Below, one piece after another: positions 16,033-25,090 of a DNA stretch of 59,766 nt (position 1 is its first letter; each line of letters begins with the position of its first letter). Where the stretch lies: the NCBI GenBank assembly GCA_029287455.1, contig JARFRB010000115.1, positions 1 to 59,766 on the forward strand, in the 5' to 3' direction. The notes beneath the pieces are model-generated. The model had not been told where the DNA came from. It saw only the letters and a program-made list of their open reading frames with translations, and did not search any database. This DNA is from Pelagibius litoralis. GTDB taxonomy: Bacteria; Pseudomonadota; Alphaproteobacteria; Kiloniellales; DSM-21159. The position numbers and the translations under genes were made by a program.

Positions 16033-16427
16033 CGCTCGCCCTCGTGCTCGCGCTCACCTTCGTGCTCGCCATCTTCGCCGTTTGCCTGGCCCGCCAGGCG
16101 TGTGAAGACGATCATCACTAGCCCCGTTACCGCCACAGTCAGAACCGCGCTGCCGATCAAGGCGCCAGCAATCGGAAGCCACTCCCGGGCGACGAGGGAG
16201 AAATGCAGCATCACGCCGACGCCGGCTGGAACGAAGAGCAGGGAAAGGTGGTCCAGCAAACCGCCCGAGGTTTTCGCGAGACCTTCGGGGACGCCCCCGC
16301 GGAGCATGAGGCCGGCGAAGAGTAGGGCCATTCCGACGACCGGGCCGGGTAGCGGTAAATCCAAGCCTCGAGCTATGGCCTCGCCGATCAATTGGCAGAT
16401 GAGAAGAAGCGTGATGAATGGCAGCAA
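16029..16427 (-). CDS. lrgA: CidA/LrgA family protein with a charged repeat tail
   Basis: This 132-aa holin-like membrane protein has four hydrophobic segments, with the family motif LPLPGPVVGMALLFAGLML near residues 23-42 and LLFVPAGVGVMLH near 63-76. It partners with LrgB, encoded next with a 4-base overlap. After the last membrane segment the sequence ends in a hydrophilic tail in which EHEGER occurs twice in tandem after GEDG. The tail comes from an 18-base DNA repeat just before the stop. The gene start is only a few bases from the earliest possible start of the divergent DMT transporter gene. Confidence 0.9.
   Translation of the reverse strand: MLPFITLLLICQLIGEAIARGLDLPLPGPVVGMALLFAGLMLRGGVPEGLAKTSGGLLDHLSLLFVPAGVGVMLHFSLVAREWLPIAGALIGSAVLTVAVTGLVMIVFTRLAGQANGEDGEHEGEREHEGER
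16032..16067 (-). repeat. Two tandem 18-base repeats encoding the LrgA tail
   Basis: Positions 16067-16050 and 16049-16032 (minus strand) are 15/18 identical, and each encodes EHEGER. The three differences are two silent third-position changes plus the last base of the final Arg codon, so the peptide is kept while the DNA has diverged. Confidence 0.75.
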
Positions 16428-16567
16428 GAGACACCCTCACCCTGGTTTTCGGTTCTACCTTTGCACCATGGCAGATGTCTGGCGCCAGAGCGATGGTTGC
16501 GCTGTATCGGGTCGCGGCGCTCGGATTAGGCCTTGGCAGCGGCTCGGTGCCCATGTTCTTGTCGAGC

Positions 16568-17488
16568 ATGACGGCGGGGACCGAAACAAAGATGGCGCAG
16601 GGAACGCCGGCGATCGGCATTGCCTTGATGCTTGGGGCGATGTCCATCGTGCCCGTGATGGATGGCATCGCCAAGGTGCTGTCGGCTGACTACCCGGTCT
16701 TGCAGATCGTCTGGGCGCGTTACTTCTTTCATCTCCTTCTGCTGCTGCCCTTCGTGCTGTGGAGGTACGGGGTCCGGGCGCTCGCCGTGCCGAACGCGAA
16801 GGCGCAGATTCTGCGCGGCGGATTTCTCTTGGTGTCCACCGTGCTGTTCTTCGCGGCGATCGCCAGGATGCCGCTGGCCGACGCGCTGGCGCTGGTGCTC
16901 GTGGCCCCGCTCGTGGTTACGGCGCTCTCGCCCCTGGTCTTGTCGGAGTCGGTGGGGCCGCGCCGTTGGGCTGCGGTCTGTGTCGGTTTTATCGGGGCCT
17001 TGATCATCGTAAGGCCGGGCCAGGGCGTCTTCGATAGCGCTGCCCTGTTGGCGCTTGGAGCGGGCTGCGTCTACGCCTTCTATATCCTGGCGACGCGCCG
17101 GCTCTCTGGCGGGGCGCCGCCGCTGATCACACTGACCTACACAGCCCTGGTCGGGGCGGTGGTCATGACCGCGTTGCTGCCCTGGATCTGGGTCACACCC
17201 AGCGGCGAGGCAATCTGGCTGATGGCGGCCATGGGGGCCATCGCGGCGGTTGGGCATTTCATGCTGATCCGCGCCTTCGATCATGGCGAGGCCTCGGTGC
17301 TTGCGACATTCTCCTACTTCGAGATCGTCAGCACCAGCATCGTCGGGCTCGTCCTGTTCGGCGATTTTCCGGCATTCTGGACTTGGGTCGGAATCGTCAT
17401 TGTCGCGGGAAGCGGGCTCTACATCTCGATACGAGAGCGGGTGAGGGGCGTGAAGCCGCCAACCGCCGCGGCCCCAAAGGACCTCTAG
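16568..17488 (+). CDS. DMT superfamily transporter (EamA family)
   Basis: An inner-membrane transporter with about ten hydrophobic helices in two EamA repeats (about residues 15-140 and 155-290). The first repeat contains MDGIAKVLSADYPVLQIVWARYFFH and the second DHGEASVLATFSYFEIVSTSIVG, both typical of the drug/metabolite exporter group. Substrate is unknown. The reading frame is open from 16418, but that would overlap the divergent lrgA start; ATG16568 gives 306 aa, the usual size, though ATG16553 or ATG16592 are also possible and none has a strong ribosome binding site. A short hydrophilic tail ends the protein. Confidence 0.82.
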   Translation: MTAGTETKMAQGTPAIGIALMLGAMSIVPVMDGIAKVLSADYPVLQIVWARYFFHLLLLLPFVLWRYGVRALAVPNAKAQILRGGFLLVSTVLFFAAIARMPLADALALVLVAPLVVTALSPLVLSESVGPRRWAAVCVGFIGALIIVRPGQGVFDSAALLALGAGCVYAFYILATRRLSGGAPPLITLTYTALVGAVVMTALLPWIWVTPSGEAIWLMAAMGAIAAVGHFMLIRAFDHGEASVLATFSYFEIVSTSIVGLVLFGDFPAFWTWVGIVIVAGSGLYISIRERVRGVKPPTAAAPKDL

Positions 17489-17513
17489 CCCCACGAGGAT
17501 CTCCCGCTAAGCT

Positions 17514-18953
17514 GTGGTCATGGCCCAGATCGCATCGATACCCTGGCATTATCTCGCGGCGGTGGCGCATCTTTGCCTTGCCGTGCTCGCGAGTGCCCAC
17601 ATCCTCTTGACCAAGCGCGAGTCCTCGACGGCGATTGCCTGGGTCGGCGTGGTGTGGCTTGCGCCGATGCTGGGCCCGATCCTCTACTTCCTGCTGGGGA
17701 TCAACCGGGTGAAGCGCCGGGCGGGGCATTTGCCACAGGCGGTGGACGCCGCCATCTCGGAGGCCCGCTTGCCGACTCCGGCTCCGGCTCCCTCCGCGAT
17801 CCCGACGCACTTGCTGCCCTTGCGGATGCTGGTCCACCAGGTGACGGGCATTCCCCTGACGGAGGGCAACCAGGTGACGCCGCTCTTCGACGGGACGGAG
17901 GCTTACCCCGCCATGCTGGAGGCCATTGAGTCCGCGCGGAAAACGCTTGCGCTCAGCACCTACATCATGAATCCGGACGCGGCCGGCAAACCCTTCGCGG
18001 ACGCCCTGTCGCGGGCTGTCGCGCGCGGCGTGGAGGTGCGGGTCCTGCTGGATGGCTTGGGCGCATTCTACGCCTTTCCCACCATGGTATCGCGCTTGCG
18101 CCGCGGGGGCGTTCCCGTGGCCCGCTTCATGTCGTCGATCCTGCCGTGGCGCATGCCCTACCTCAATCTGCGCAATCACCGGAAGATCCTGGTGGTCGAC
18201 GGCAAGCTAGGCTTCACGGGCGGCTTGAATATTCAAGCCTCGAATCTGGATGATGGGAAGGGACACCAGCAGCACGACGTGCACTTTCGCGTGGAAGGGC
18301 CGGCCGTGCGTCAGATGATGGCTGCCTTCGAGCGCGACTGGCGCTTCGCGACGGGCGAGGGGCTGGACGGTCCGGATTGGTTCCCCCCGCCAACGGCGGC
18401 CGGGGCGGCGCGTTTGCGCGGCGTCCCTCATGGGCCCGACGACGATTTCCAGAAGCTGCATTGGGTCATGCTGGGGGCCTTGGGCCACGCTCGCCAGCGG
18501 GTGCGGGTTGTCACACCCTATTTCCTGCCGGATCAGCCCTTGATCACCGCCCTTGGCTGTGCGGCGCTTGCCGGGGTCGAGGTGGATATCGTGCTGCCTG
18601 CCAAGACGAACATTTCCCTGGTGCAGTGGGCAGCCATGGCCAATCTCGATGAGCTTTTGGACCGGGGCTGTCGCATTTGGCGTGTCGGGCCAGCCTTTCA
18701 TCACACCAAGCTTTTCGTGGTGGATGGGGCCTGGAGCCTTTTGGGGTCGACCAACTGGGACGCGCGCAGCCTGCGCCTCAATTTCGAGTTTAATTTGGAA
18801 TGCTATGACCAGGAGGTAGCCGCGCGCCTCGACAAGCATATCGAGGGGCTGATCGCCTCATCCAAGCCAATCACGCTTGCCGAGGTGAAGGGGCGGCGCT
18901 TGGTTCGAAAATTCCGCGACGCAGGCACGCGCTTGCTCGAGCCCTACCTGTGA
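17514..18953 (+). CDS. cls: Cardiolipin synthase (phospholipase D family)
   Basis: This membrane-bound enzyme makes cardiolipin by phosphatidyl transfer. The 479-aa protein has two N-terminal hydrophobic segments (about residues 10-30 and 38-62) and two PLD catalytic motifs, NHRKILVVD near residue 220 and HHTKLFVVD near 395, each with the HxKxxxxD core. A GGLN segment after the first and GSTNWD after the second match the family. The start is either GTG17514 or ATG17520, six bases apart. Its 3' end overlaps the convergent patatin-like gene by 10 bases. Confidence 0.93.
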   Translation: MVMAQIASIPWHYLAAVAHLCLAVLASAHILLTKRESSTAIAWVGVVWLAPMLGPILYFLLGINRVKRRAGHLPQAVDAAISEARLPTPAPAPSAIPTHLLPLRMLVHQVTGIPLTEGNQVTPLFDGTEAYPAMLEAIESARKTLALSTYIMNPDAAGKPFADALSRAVARGVEVRVLLDGLGAFYAFPTMVSRLRRGGVPVARFMSSILPWRMPYLNLRNHRKILVVDGKLGFTGGLNIQASNLDDGKGHQQHDVHFRVEGPAVRQMMAAFERDWRFATGEGLDGPDWFPPPTAAGAARLRGVPHGPDDDFQKLHWVMLGALGHARQRVRVVTPYFLPDQPLITALGCAALAGVEVDIVLPAKTNISLVQWAAMANLDELLDRGCRIWRVGPAFHHTKLFVVDGAWSLLGSTNWDARSLRLNFEFNLECYDQEVAARLDKHIEGLIASSKPITLAEVKGRRLVRKFRDAGTRLLEPYL

Positions 18954-19933
18954 TCCTCGTCCACGATCAGGGGGTACCAGTCTCGCGCGGCGATCTCGGG
19001 CAAGGCCTGCTCGACGCAGGCGCGCCCTTCGGCGATGCATTCACGCGCGCGCTGGAATTCCATCAGATTTACGCGCTGGAGATCGGGCTCGAGGATGAAG
19101 TCAGGCGGGTCGCTGACGAGCCGGCTGCGGGTGATGAAATCCTGCATGATGTAGATAGCACCCATCACCACATCCAGATATTTCGGGATATTGTCCGATA
19201 GGGCGCCAGTGGGGCTGGCGAGAATGCTGCCGGCCAAGGCGGAGCCGCTCGGCCCTTTCCGGCGCATCATATCCATCAAGGCGCTGCTCATCCGCCGCTC
19301 CGCCATGCGATGCTGGCGGCGGATGCGCCGTCGGTCCACCTGCTGCCGGTTCAGATTGACCGCGATGACGATATCGGCGCCCAGCTGGCGGCAAAGCGAC
19401 ACCGGTACCGGATTGACAAGGCCGCCGTCTACCAGCCAACAGTCGTCGAGTTTCACTGGGGAGAAGATTCCAGGGAGCGCCAAGGAAGCGTGCACGGCCT
19501 CCAGCAGATCGCCCTCGCGCAGCACCACCTCCTGGCCGGTCATGAGGTCGGTCGCGCTGCAGGCAAAGCGCGGCCTCAGGCGCTCCATTTGGTGCTCGTC
19601 GTGAAGTTGGGCTAGCGCTCGAATAAGCCGTGATCCGCCGATGACGCCGCCGTCGGAGAGTTTGAGGTCGATCAACCGCAAGGCCTCGAAGCGGTTGAAC
19701 CTGAGGGCCCAACGCTCCAAGGCGTCCAATTGTCCTGTAACGTGGGCGGCCCCGACGAGCGCCCCCATGGAGCTGCCGCAGACAACATCGGGCAGAATCC
19801 CCGCATCCAGAAGGGCCCGCAAAATCCCGATATGTGCCCAGCCGCGCGCGGAGCCGCTTCCCAACGCCAATCCGATGGTGGGGCGCGGCCGCGTCTGCGC
19901 TCCGCGTTCCGGCATCGCTCGCTCCTCGGGCAT
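18944..19933 (-). CDS. Patatin-like phospholipase, RssA/YchK type
   Basis: A 329-aa patatin-fold serine hydrolase. It has the Gly-rich oxyanion segment GLALGSGSARGWAHIGIL near residue 20, the nucleophile motif GSSMG near 53 and the DGG of the Ser-Asp dyad in WLVDGGLVNPVPVSL near 178. No signal peptide is visible, so it probably acts at the cytoplasmic side on lipids. The adjacent cardiolipin synthase gene, convergent with a 10-base overlap, suggests a phospholipid context but not a shared transcript. ATG19915, six codons in, is an alternative start. Confidence 0.88.
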   Translation of the reverse strand: MPEERAMPERGAQTRPRPTIGLALGSGSARGWAHIGILRALLDAGILPDVVCGSSMGALVGAAHVTGQLDALERWALRFNRFEALRLIDLKLSDGGVIGGSRLIRALAQLHDEHQMERLRPRFACSATDLMTGQEVVLREGDLLEAVHASLALPGIFSPVKLDDCWLVDGGLVNPVPVSLCRQLGADIVIAVNLNRQQVDRRRIRRQHRMAERRMSSALMDMMRRKGPSGSALAGSILASPTGALSDNIPKYLDVVMGAIYIMQDFITRSRLVSDPPDFILEPDLQRVNLMEFQRARECIAEGRACVEQALPEIAARDWYPLIVDEDHR

Positions 19934-19963
19934 AGCTAAAGGGCGGCGCCGAAGGGCGCCTGG

Positions 19964-21190
19964 TCAGCCGAAGGCCTGAATCCCGGTCTGGGCGCGCCCA
20001 AGGATCAGGGCATGGACATCGTGGGTGCCTTCGTAGGTGTTGACCGCTTCCAGGTTCATAACGTGACGGATAACGTGATACTCGTCGGACACCCCGTTTC
20101 CGCCGTGCATGTCCCGCGCGGCCCGGGCTATGTCGAGGGCCTTGCCGCAGGAGTTGCGCTTGACCAGGGAAATTGCTTCCGGCATCAGCTTTCCATCGTC
20201 CATCAAGCGGCCAACGCGCAGTGCGCCTTGCAAGCCCAAGGCGATTTCCGTCTGCATGTCGGCGAGCTTCTTCTGCACGAGCTGCGTGGCCGCCAGGGGC
20301 TTGCCGAACATCTTTCTGTCGAGGGTGTATTGACGCGCGGCGTGCCAGCAGAACTCGGCCGCCCCCATTGCGCCCCAGGCGATCCCATAGCGAGCTCGGT
20401 TCAGGCATCCGAAGGGGCCGCGCAGGCCGGTAACATTCGGCAGCAAATTCTCTTCCGGAACGAAGACATCGTCCATCACGATTTCGCCTGTGACCGACGC
20501 ACGCAGGCTAAACTTGCCTTCGATCTTCGGAGCCGAGAGGCCCTTCATGCCTTTCTCGAGCACGAAGCCCCGGATCTTATTGTCCGGGTCCGCCTTGGCC
20601 CAGACCACGAAGACGTCCGCGATGGGGGAGTTCGTGATCCACATCTTCGCGCCCTTGAGCAGGTAGCCGCCATCCACTTGCTTCGCGGTGGTGCGCATGG
20701 AGGCGGGGTCGGATCCGGCGTCTGGTTCGGTTAGGCCGAAACACCCGACCCACTCGCCGGTCGCGAGCTTGGGCAGGTACTTCTGACGTTGCGCCTCTGT
20801 TCCATAGGCATGGATGGGGTGCATCACCAGTGAGGATTGTACGCTCATGGCGGAGCGGTAGCCGCTGTCCACCCGTTCGACCTCGCGTGCGATCAGGCCA
20901 TAGCAGACATAATTCACCGCCGCGCAGCCGTAGGCTTCCGGCAGGGTCGAGCCGAGGAAGCCCAGTTCGCCCATCTCGGTCATGATCTCCCGGTCGAAGC
21001 GCTCGTGACGGTTTGCTTCAAGCACGCGGGGCATCAGGCGCTCCTGGCAATACTGCCGCGCCGCTTCGGCGACCAGCCGTTCATCCTCGCCGAGCTGTGC
21101 ATCCAGCATAAAGGGGTCATCCCAGGCGAACTGGGTGGCCGTATCGCTTTTGGCTTCGGGCTGTCCGCTCGCGACTTTCGCCAAGCTCAT
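19964..21190 (-). CDS. gcdH: Glutaryl-CoA dehydrogenase
   Basis: This FAD-dependent enzyme oxidatively decarboxylates glutaryl-CoA to crotonyl-CoA in lysine and tryptophan breakdown. The 408-aa protein has [19 protein letters not shown] near residue 146, [15 protein letters not shown] near 182, [18 protein letters not shown] near 265 and the terminal motif [17 protein letters not shown] with the catalytic Glu near 387; this ending is diagnostic for GcdH. ATG21190 is chosen because GAGGAAG lies about 8 bases upstream. A longer frame begins at 21253 but lacks a site. The gene appears monocistronic. Confidence 0.94.
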   Translation of the reverse strand: MSLAKVASGQPEAKSDTATQFAWDDPFMLDAQLGEDERLVAEAARQYCQERLMPRVLEANRHERFDREIMTEMGELGFLGSTLPEAYGCAAVNYVCYGLIAREVERVDSGYRSAMSVQSSLVMHPIHAYGTEAQRQKYLPKLATGEWVGCFGLTEPDAGSDPASMRTTAKQVDGGYLLKGAKMWITNSPIADVFVVWAKADPDNKIRGFVLEKGMKGLSAPKIEGKFSLRASVTGEIVMDDVFVPEENLLPNVTGLRGPFGCLNRARYGIAWGAMGAAEFCWHAARQYTLDRKMFGKPLAATQLVQKKLADMQTEIALGLQGALRVGRLMDDGKLMPEAISLVKRNSCGKALDIARAARDMHGGNGVSDEYHVIRHVMNLEAVNTYEGTHDVHALILGRAQTGIQAFG

Positions 21191-21454
21191 GGCAGCGCTT
21201 CCTCTTCCGAAATTAGGGCCTTTCGACAAACCATATTCCGCCGGCGCCGGCAAGAAAAGGCGATAGCGCTTCCACCGGTCCGTCGCGTGAGGTTGTCACT
21301 TGCCTTGCGAAAACAAAAATACCTAAAAGAAGATATATAAATCCGGCGTGCTCTTAGAAAAGGACATGCGGTTTGCTAGCGCTCTCACTCTGGTCAGCAA
21401 AGGGTACCGCTGAACAATGAGCGATAAGGGGGACGGGACGCCACTTGGGCTGAA

Positions 21455-24409
21455 ATGGCCCGACGCGTACGCGGACCTTTTGCCGGTTGTCCGGCAAGAT
21501 TGGGGGTCGAGGGTAACATCTTCCTGACGCGGCAGCTCGGCGGCGGCAAATCGGGCGCCCTCGTGTTCTTCGTCGACATCTCGACCAAGGATTTCAACGG
21601 TCAGGCGATCCTCAAACTTGACCGCGCGTTCGATCCTTCCGACCAGGAGCGCCACGAGGCGGCACTCCACGCCCGTGCGATCGAGGACGCACCGGATTTC
21701 GCCGCAGCTCACTTGCCGAGACTGCTCCACTCCGCGCACCACGGCAGCCAGATTGCTGTCCTCTCGGCGATTGCCGGACGCGGCTTAGAGTACGTTGAGC
21801 CCTGGGTGGACTGCGCCTACGACCGAAAGCTGGAGTCCATCCGAAAGGTTTCCACCGATCTGCTCGAGAAGTGGAACGCCGATTATCGCCTCAGCCCGGA
21901 CCTGAAAATGCCGCAGGAGCTATTGCGGAGTTGGCTCGGCTACCGCAAGGATCCGTCGGAGGGCGGCCGCATCCATGGCTTCTTGACAGATGACTGTGGC
22001 ATCTCGCCGGATGTGCGCGCGATCACCCACGATGGGCATTGGTATCCCAACCCTCTCGCGTTCATGGAGGCGGCTTCTGGCGTTCCAAAGCGCGTGCGCC
22101 TGCGCTGCGCGGTTGGCCGAGGCCACGGTGATCTGCACGGCCTGAACCTGCTGGTGGGCCGACGCGAAAAGAAGGCCTTGGAGTACTATTTGATTGATCT
22201 CGCGTGGTACGAAAGTGAGCAGTTTCTCTTCTACGACCATGCCTACTTCGAGATCGCCAGCCTTCTTATTTCCCGTGCCAACGCCTCGGCGCGGGATTGG
22301 GCGGCCATCGTCGCGAAGCTCCGGCGCTTTCAGCCTAAGGATGAGTCGCCGGAGCTCAGGGCGGACGACGTTGGCTCCATCGAGCTCGTGCAGGCCCTTC
22401 GCAAGCGTGTCTCGCGCTGGATCGAGAGGAATGAGGCGGACCGGCTGTCTTTCATGGAGAACCAGGTGTTGCTGGCGCGGGTCGCCGCGGGGCTTGCCTT
22501 CTCGCACAAGCAGATGTCTGTGGAAACGCGGCAGATGGCCTTCTTCTATGCCGCTGCCAATCTGAAGGACTATCTAGAGCTCAATCGCTTGGAGTGGCCA
22601 AAGACCGGCCCGGCGTTCGAAATCGGCGGCGGCTCGCAGGGAACGCCAGGCGAGGAGACGCCGGTTGAGTCCATTGGTGCGCCAATTGAAGGCTCAGTGG
22701 ACCCAATCGTGCCGCCGCCGGTTACCGGTGCGCCCTCATACACTCCCGCCGCCAAACCTACCGCCTCCCGCCGTCAATTGTGGCTGAGGTATGGGACCAT
22801 AGCGGCGGTGGCGGCGATTGCCCTGGTCGTGACCGGCCTGGACATCCGCCTGGCGCAAGAAAATACCGCGCCGGCCTCTCAGTTCGAAACCCTTGGCCCC
22901 GTGGATACGGCGGAGGCGGCCGCGTCACTTGCCGTTCTGCCCTTCAAGAACCTTAGCGCCGAAGAGGACGATGGTTTCACCGACGGTCTATCGATCGACA
23001 TCGCGAGCGTTTTCGAGCGAACTGGGGTCTTCAAGATGCCAAGCATGACCTCGACGTTCCGGTTCAAGGGCCGTGGTGAGAATTCGCGCGCGATCGGGCA
23101 GGCGCTGAACGTAGACTACCTGCTTGAAGGGACCGTTCTGCGCGCCGGCGACGACCTGACCATCGCAGCTAGTCTCGTTCGTGCTGAAGATGGCTTCTTG
23201 ATCTGGTCGCAGACCTATCGGCAGACCCTTGGCGAAGTCTTCGAAGTGCAAGAAGCCATCGCGAAGGCGATAGGCGCGGCGCTTGCGACGCCACTCAAAA
23301 TCGATTCCGACATTCTCAAGGCGGGACGCACTGACGATCCGCAGGCCTATGAGCTGTATGTCAGGGGCCAGGCGCTTTTGGAGCAGCGAGGCCTCGCTCT
23401 ACAAGATGCCATGGCCGTGCTGGAGCGCGCCGTCGAGATCAAGCCGGACTTCGCCGCCGCCTGGGGTGCCCTTTCGCTCGTCTACAACGTTATTCCCTCC
23501 TTCGTGACTGAGATTAATGGCCGTCCAGTAAACGCCGTCATCTTTTACCGCAGGGCCAAGGAGGCGGCCTTGACAGCCCAGCGGATCGATCCGGTGCGGC
23601 ATGCGCTGGGCTCTTTGTACCTGCGCGAGCGCCAATGGGCCGGCGCGCAGGATGCCCTCGAGGCGGCGCTGCGCAATGATCCCTATGCCCATCGCGTGAT
23701 GCTGATCTACGGCGCGCTGCTCTACACCGTTGGGAAGCGGAACGAAGCCCGCGCGTTTATCGACCAGGCCAGGGAGATCGATCCCCTGAACGAGTTATAC
23801 AATCTCTGGGCCGCCTTCATGCGCTGGCAAGACGATCAGACCGAAGAAACGATAGAGCCCATCGAGGATATCTTTCAGCGCTTGCCCCAATACCGAGAAC
23901 TGGCGCTGAGGATGATCATCGACCATCGCGCCCGCACCGGCGAGTTGGAGAAGGCGCGTGCGCTGATCGAGGGCTGCTTGGCTTGCTCGGATGCGCTGCG
24001 GGCCAGAGCGCTGGGGATGCTCGACGCCGCGACGGTCGAGCCGGCCGGCGCGCTTTTCGAGGCCTACAAGGACTCCAATATTCTGGGTTTTCAGTATCTC
24101 TACGCCCTTGGCGGCGCGGAGGTCACGCTGGACGCCTTCCGCTATTACGGCGTAAACGCAACGCGCAGGCTTTTCTTCTTCACGGTGCCGTGGCCGCTCG
24201 CCGACGCGCTCAGTCGGGACAAAAGGTTCATCGAGATCGCCAAGGATATGGGGCTCGTGAGCTATTGGCGGACACATGCCCCCCCCCGACAACTGCCTGC
24301 TGACCAACGACGAGGATTTCGTTTGCGAGCCGGGAGCCTGACGATTTCGAAGACATCGGAGACCGCGGTGCTTACGCTTTCCTTTGGCGCGCCAACTCCC
24401 CGGAATTAA
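21455..24409 (+). CDS. Kinase-like / transmembrane / FlgO-like / TPR protein with apparent frameshifts at both ends
   Basis: This 984-aa frame joins four parts. An aminoglycoside-phosphotransferase-like kinase fold holds a glycine loop LGGGKSGALVFF (about residues 28-40), a Lys in AILKLD (about 54), the catalytic motif HGDLHGLN (about 223) and LIDLAWYE (about 247). A Pro-rich linker leads to one membrane helix (about 442-464). A FlgO/TolB-N-like domain starts SLAVLPFKNLS (about 491-605). TPR-like helices follow to about 870. It may be a membrane sensor or effector; function is unknown. A better start exists at ATG21417 in another frame, joining if the G5 run at 21502-21506 had one more G. One C fewer in the C9 run at 24279-24287 would restore the family-like ending DNCLLTNDEDFVCEPGA at 24341. 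Confidence 0.75.
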   Translation: MARRVRGPFAGCPARLGVEGNIFLTRQLGGGKSGALVFFVDISTKDFNGQAILKLDRAFDPSDQERHEAALHARAIEDAPDFAAAHLPRLLHSAHHGSQIAVLSAIAGRGLEYVEPWVDCAYDRKLESIRKVSTDLLEKWNADYRLSPDLKMPQELLRSWLGYRKDPSEGGRIHGFLTDDCGISPDVRAITHDGHWYPNPLAFMEAASGVPKRVRLRCAVGRGHGDLHGLNLLVGRREKKALEYYLIDLAWYESEQFLFYDHAYFEIASLLISRANASARDWAAIVAKLRRFQPKDESPELRADDVGSIELVQALRKRVSRWIERNEADRLSFMENQVLLARVAAGLAFSHKQMSVETRQMAFFYAAANLKDYLELNRLEWPKTGPAFEIGGGSQGTPGEETPVESIGAPIEGSVDPIVPPPVTGAPSYTPAAKPTASRRQLWLRYGTIAAVAAIALVVTGLDIRLAQENTAPASQFETLGPVDTAEAAASLAVLPFKNLSAEEDDGFTDGLSIDIASVFERTGVFKMPSMTSTFRFKGRGENSRAIGQALNVDYLLEGTVLRAGDDLTIAASLVRAEDGFLIWSQTYRQTLGEVFEVQEAIAKAIGAALATPLKIDSDILKAGRTDDPQAYELYVRGQALLEQRGLALQDAMAVLERAVEIKPDFAAAWGALSLVYNVIPSFVTEINGRPVNAVIFYRRAKEAALTAQRIDPVRHALGSLYLRERQWAGAQDALEAALRNDPYAHRVMLIYGALLYTVGKRNEARAFIDQAREIDPLNELYNLWAAFMRWQDDQTEETIEPIEDIFQRLPQYRELALRMIIDHRARTGELEKARALIEGCLACSDALRARALGMLDAATVEPAGALFEAYKDSNILGFQYLYALGGAEVTLDAFRYYGVNATRRLFFFTVPWPLADALSRDKRFIEIAKDMGLVSYWRTHAPPRQLPADQRRGFRLRAGSLTISKTSETAVLTLSFGAPTPRN

Positions 24410-24445
24410 CGAATTCTTCGCCGGAGGCGGAGAATCCTCCCGCGT

Positions 24446-24652
24446 ATGTCGAAAACGCTGCGCGTAATTGTCGAATTTCGGCGTGTTGGTGCCTACGTCA
24501 AGGTTTCGGCGTTGGACGAAGACAGCTTGACGGAGGTGTCGATCGTCGGCGACGCGAAGTCCCCCGAAGCCGCTCTGCGGGACACCGCGCTACGCAAGCT
24601 GGTCCGTGCTCTAGAACGGCGCGGCGCGGCACCTAGCGGTGTTCGGGGATAG
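24446..24652 (+). CDS. Small conserved protein, DUF6898-like
   Basis: A 68-aa protein with VIVEFRRVGAYVKVSALDEDSLTEVSIVGDAKSPEAAL-type sequence split around a conserved GAYVKVSA core near residues 17-24 and a C-terminal helix ALRKLVRAL. This pattern recalls the alphaproteobacterial DUF6898 family, whose function is unknown. It begins 36 bases after the stop of the TPR protein and is convergent with mucR, 21 bases away. It could be cotranscribed with the upstream gene. Confidence 0.7.
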   Translation: MSKTLRVIVEFRRVGAYVKVSALDEDSLTEVSIVGDAKSPEAALRDTALRKLVRALERRGAAPSGVRG

Positions 24653-24673
24653 TCTTGCCGCCGCGTTGCCGGT

Positions 24674-25090
24674 TCACTTTCCGACCCGCCCGAGCCCAAT
24701 CTTCTTGGCGAAGGCGGAGCGTTGCTTGGCGTAGTTGGGGGCGACCATCGGGTAGTCCGAGGGAAGGTTCCACTTCGCGCGGTAATCGTCTGGCGTCATC
24801 CCATAGGCAGTGCGGAGATGCCGCTTGAGCATCTTGAGCTTCCTGCCGTCTTCCAAACAGACCAGGTAGTCAGGCGTGATTGACTTCCGGATTGGGACCG
24901 CCGGTTCAGCTATCTGCGCGGACGGGGCCTCCGGTCCATTGAGTTCCTTTAGGGACGCGTGAACGGACATCATTATGTTCGTCAACTCGCTGGTGGGTAT
25001 CGGATTGATCTGCACATAGGACGCGACCACTTCCGCGGTCATCCGCAAGAGTTCGCCTGCGGAGAGTCTTTGTGCGTTCTCTTCACTCAT
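24674..25090 (-). CDS. mucR: MucR/Ros family zinc-finger transcriptional regulator
   Basis: A 138-aa DNA-binding protein of the Ros/MucR family, an H-NS-like regulator that binds AT-rich DNA and controls surface polysaccharide, motility and symbiosis or virulence genes. The zinc-finger region reads YLVCLEDGRKLKMLKRHLRTAYGMTPDDYRAKW from about residue 74; the first Cys and the His residues are present, while the second canonical Cys is replaced by Asp, as in several family members. ATG25090 is chosen over an upstream GTG because the product then has family length. The AT-rich region upstream (25120-25250) fits autoregulation. Confidence 0.9.
   Translation of the reverse strand: MSEENAQRLSAGELLRMTAEVVASYVQINPIPTSELTNIMMSVHASLKELNGPEAPSAQIAEPAVPIRKSITPDYLVCLEDGRKLKMLKRHLRTAYGMTPDDYRAKWNLPSDYPMVAPNYAKQRSAFAKKIGLGRVGK

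Noticed and set aside
16032-16067. Tandem repeat as a CRISPR or other array
   Set aside because: Only two adjacent 18-base units without spacers, inside a coding frame.
19101-20408. A 435-codon minus-strand frame across the patatin and gcdH genes
   Set aside because: It is out of frame with both minus-strand genes it overlaps, which have complete motifs; the product is Arg/Pro/Ala-rich.
21238-21252. GCCGGCGCCGGC palindrome upstream of gcdH
   Set aside because: A GC-only self-complementary run is expected by chance in DNA of this composition; there is no AT-rich core or second copy.
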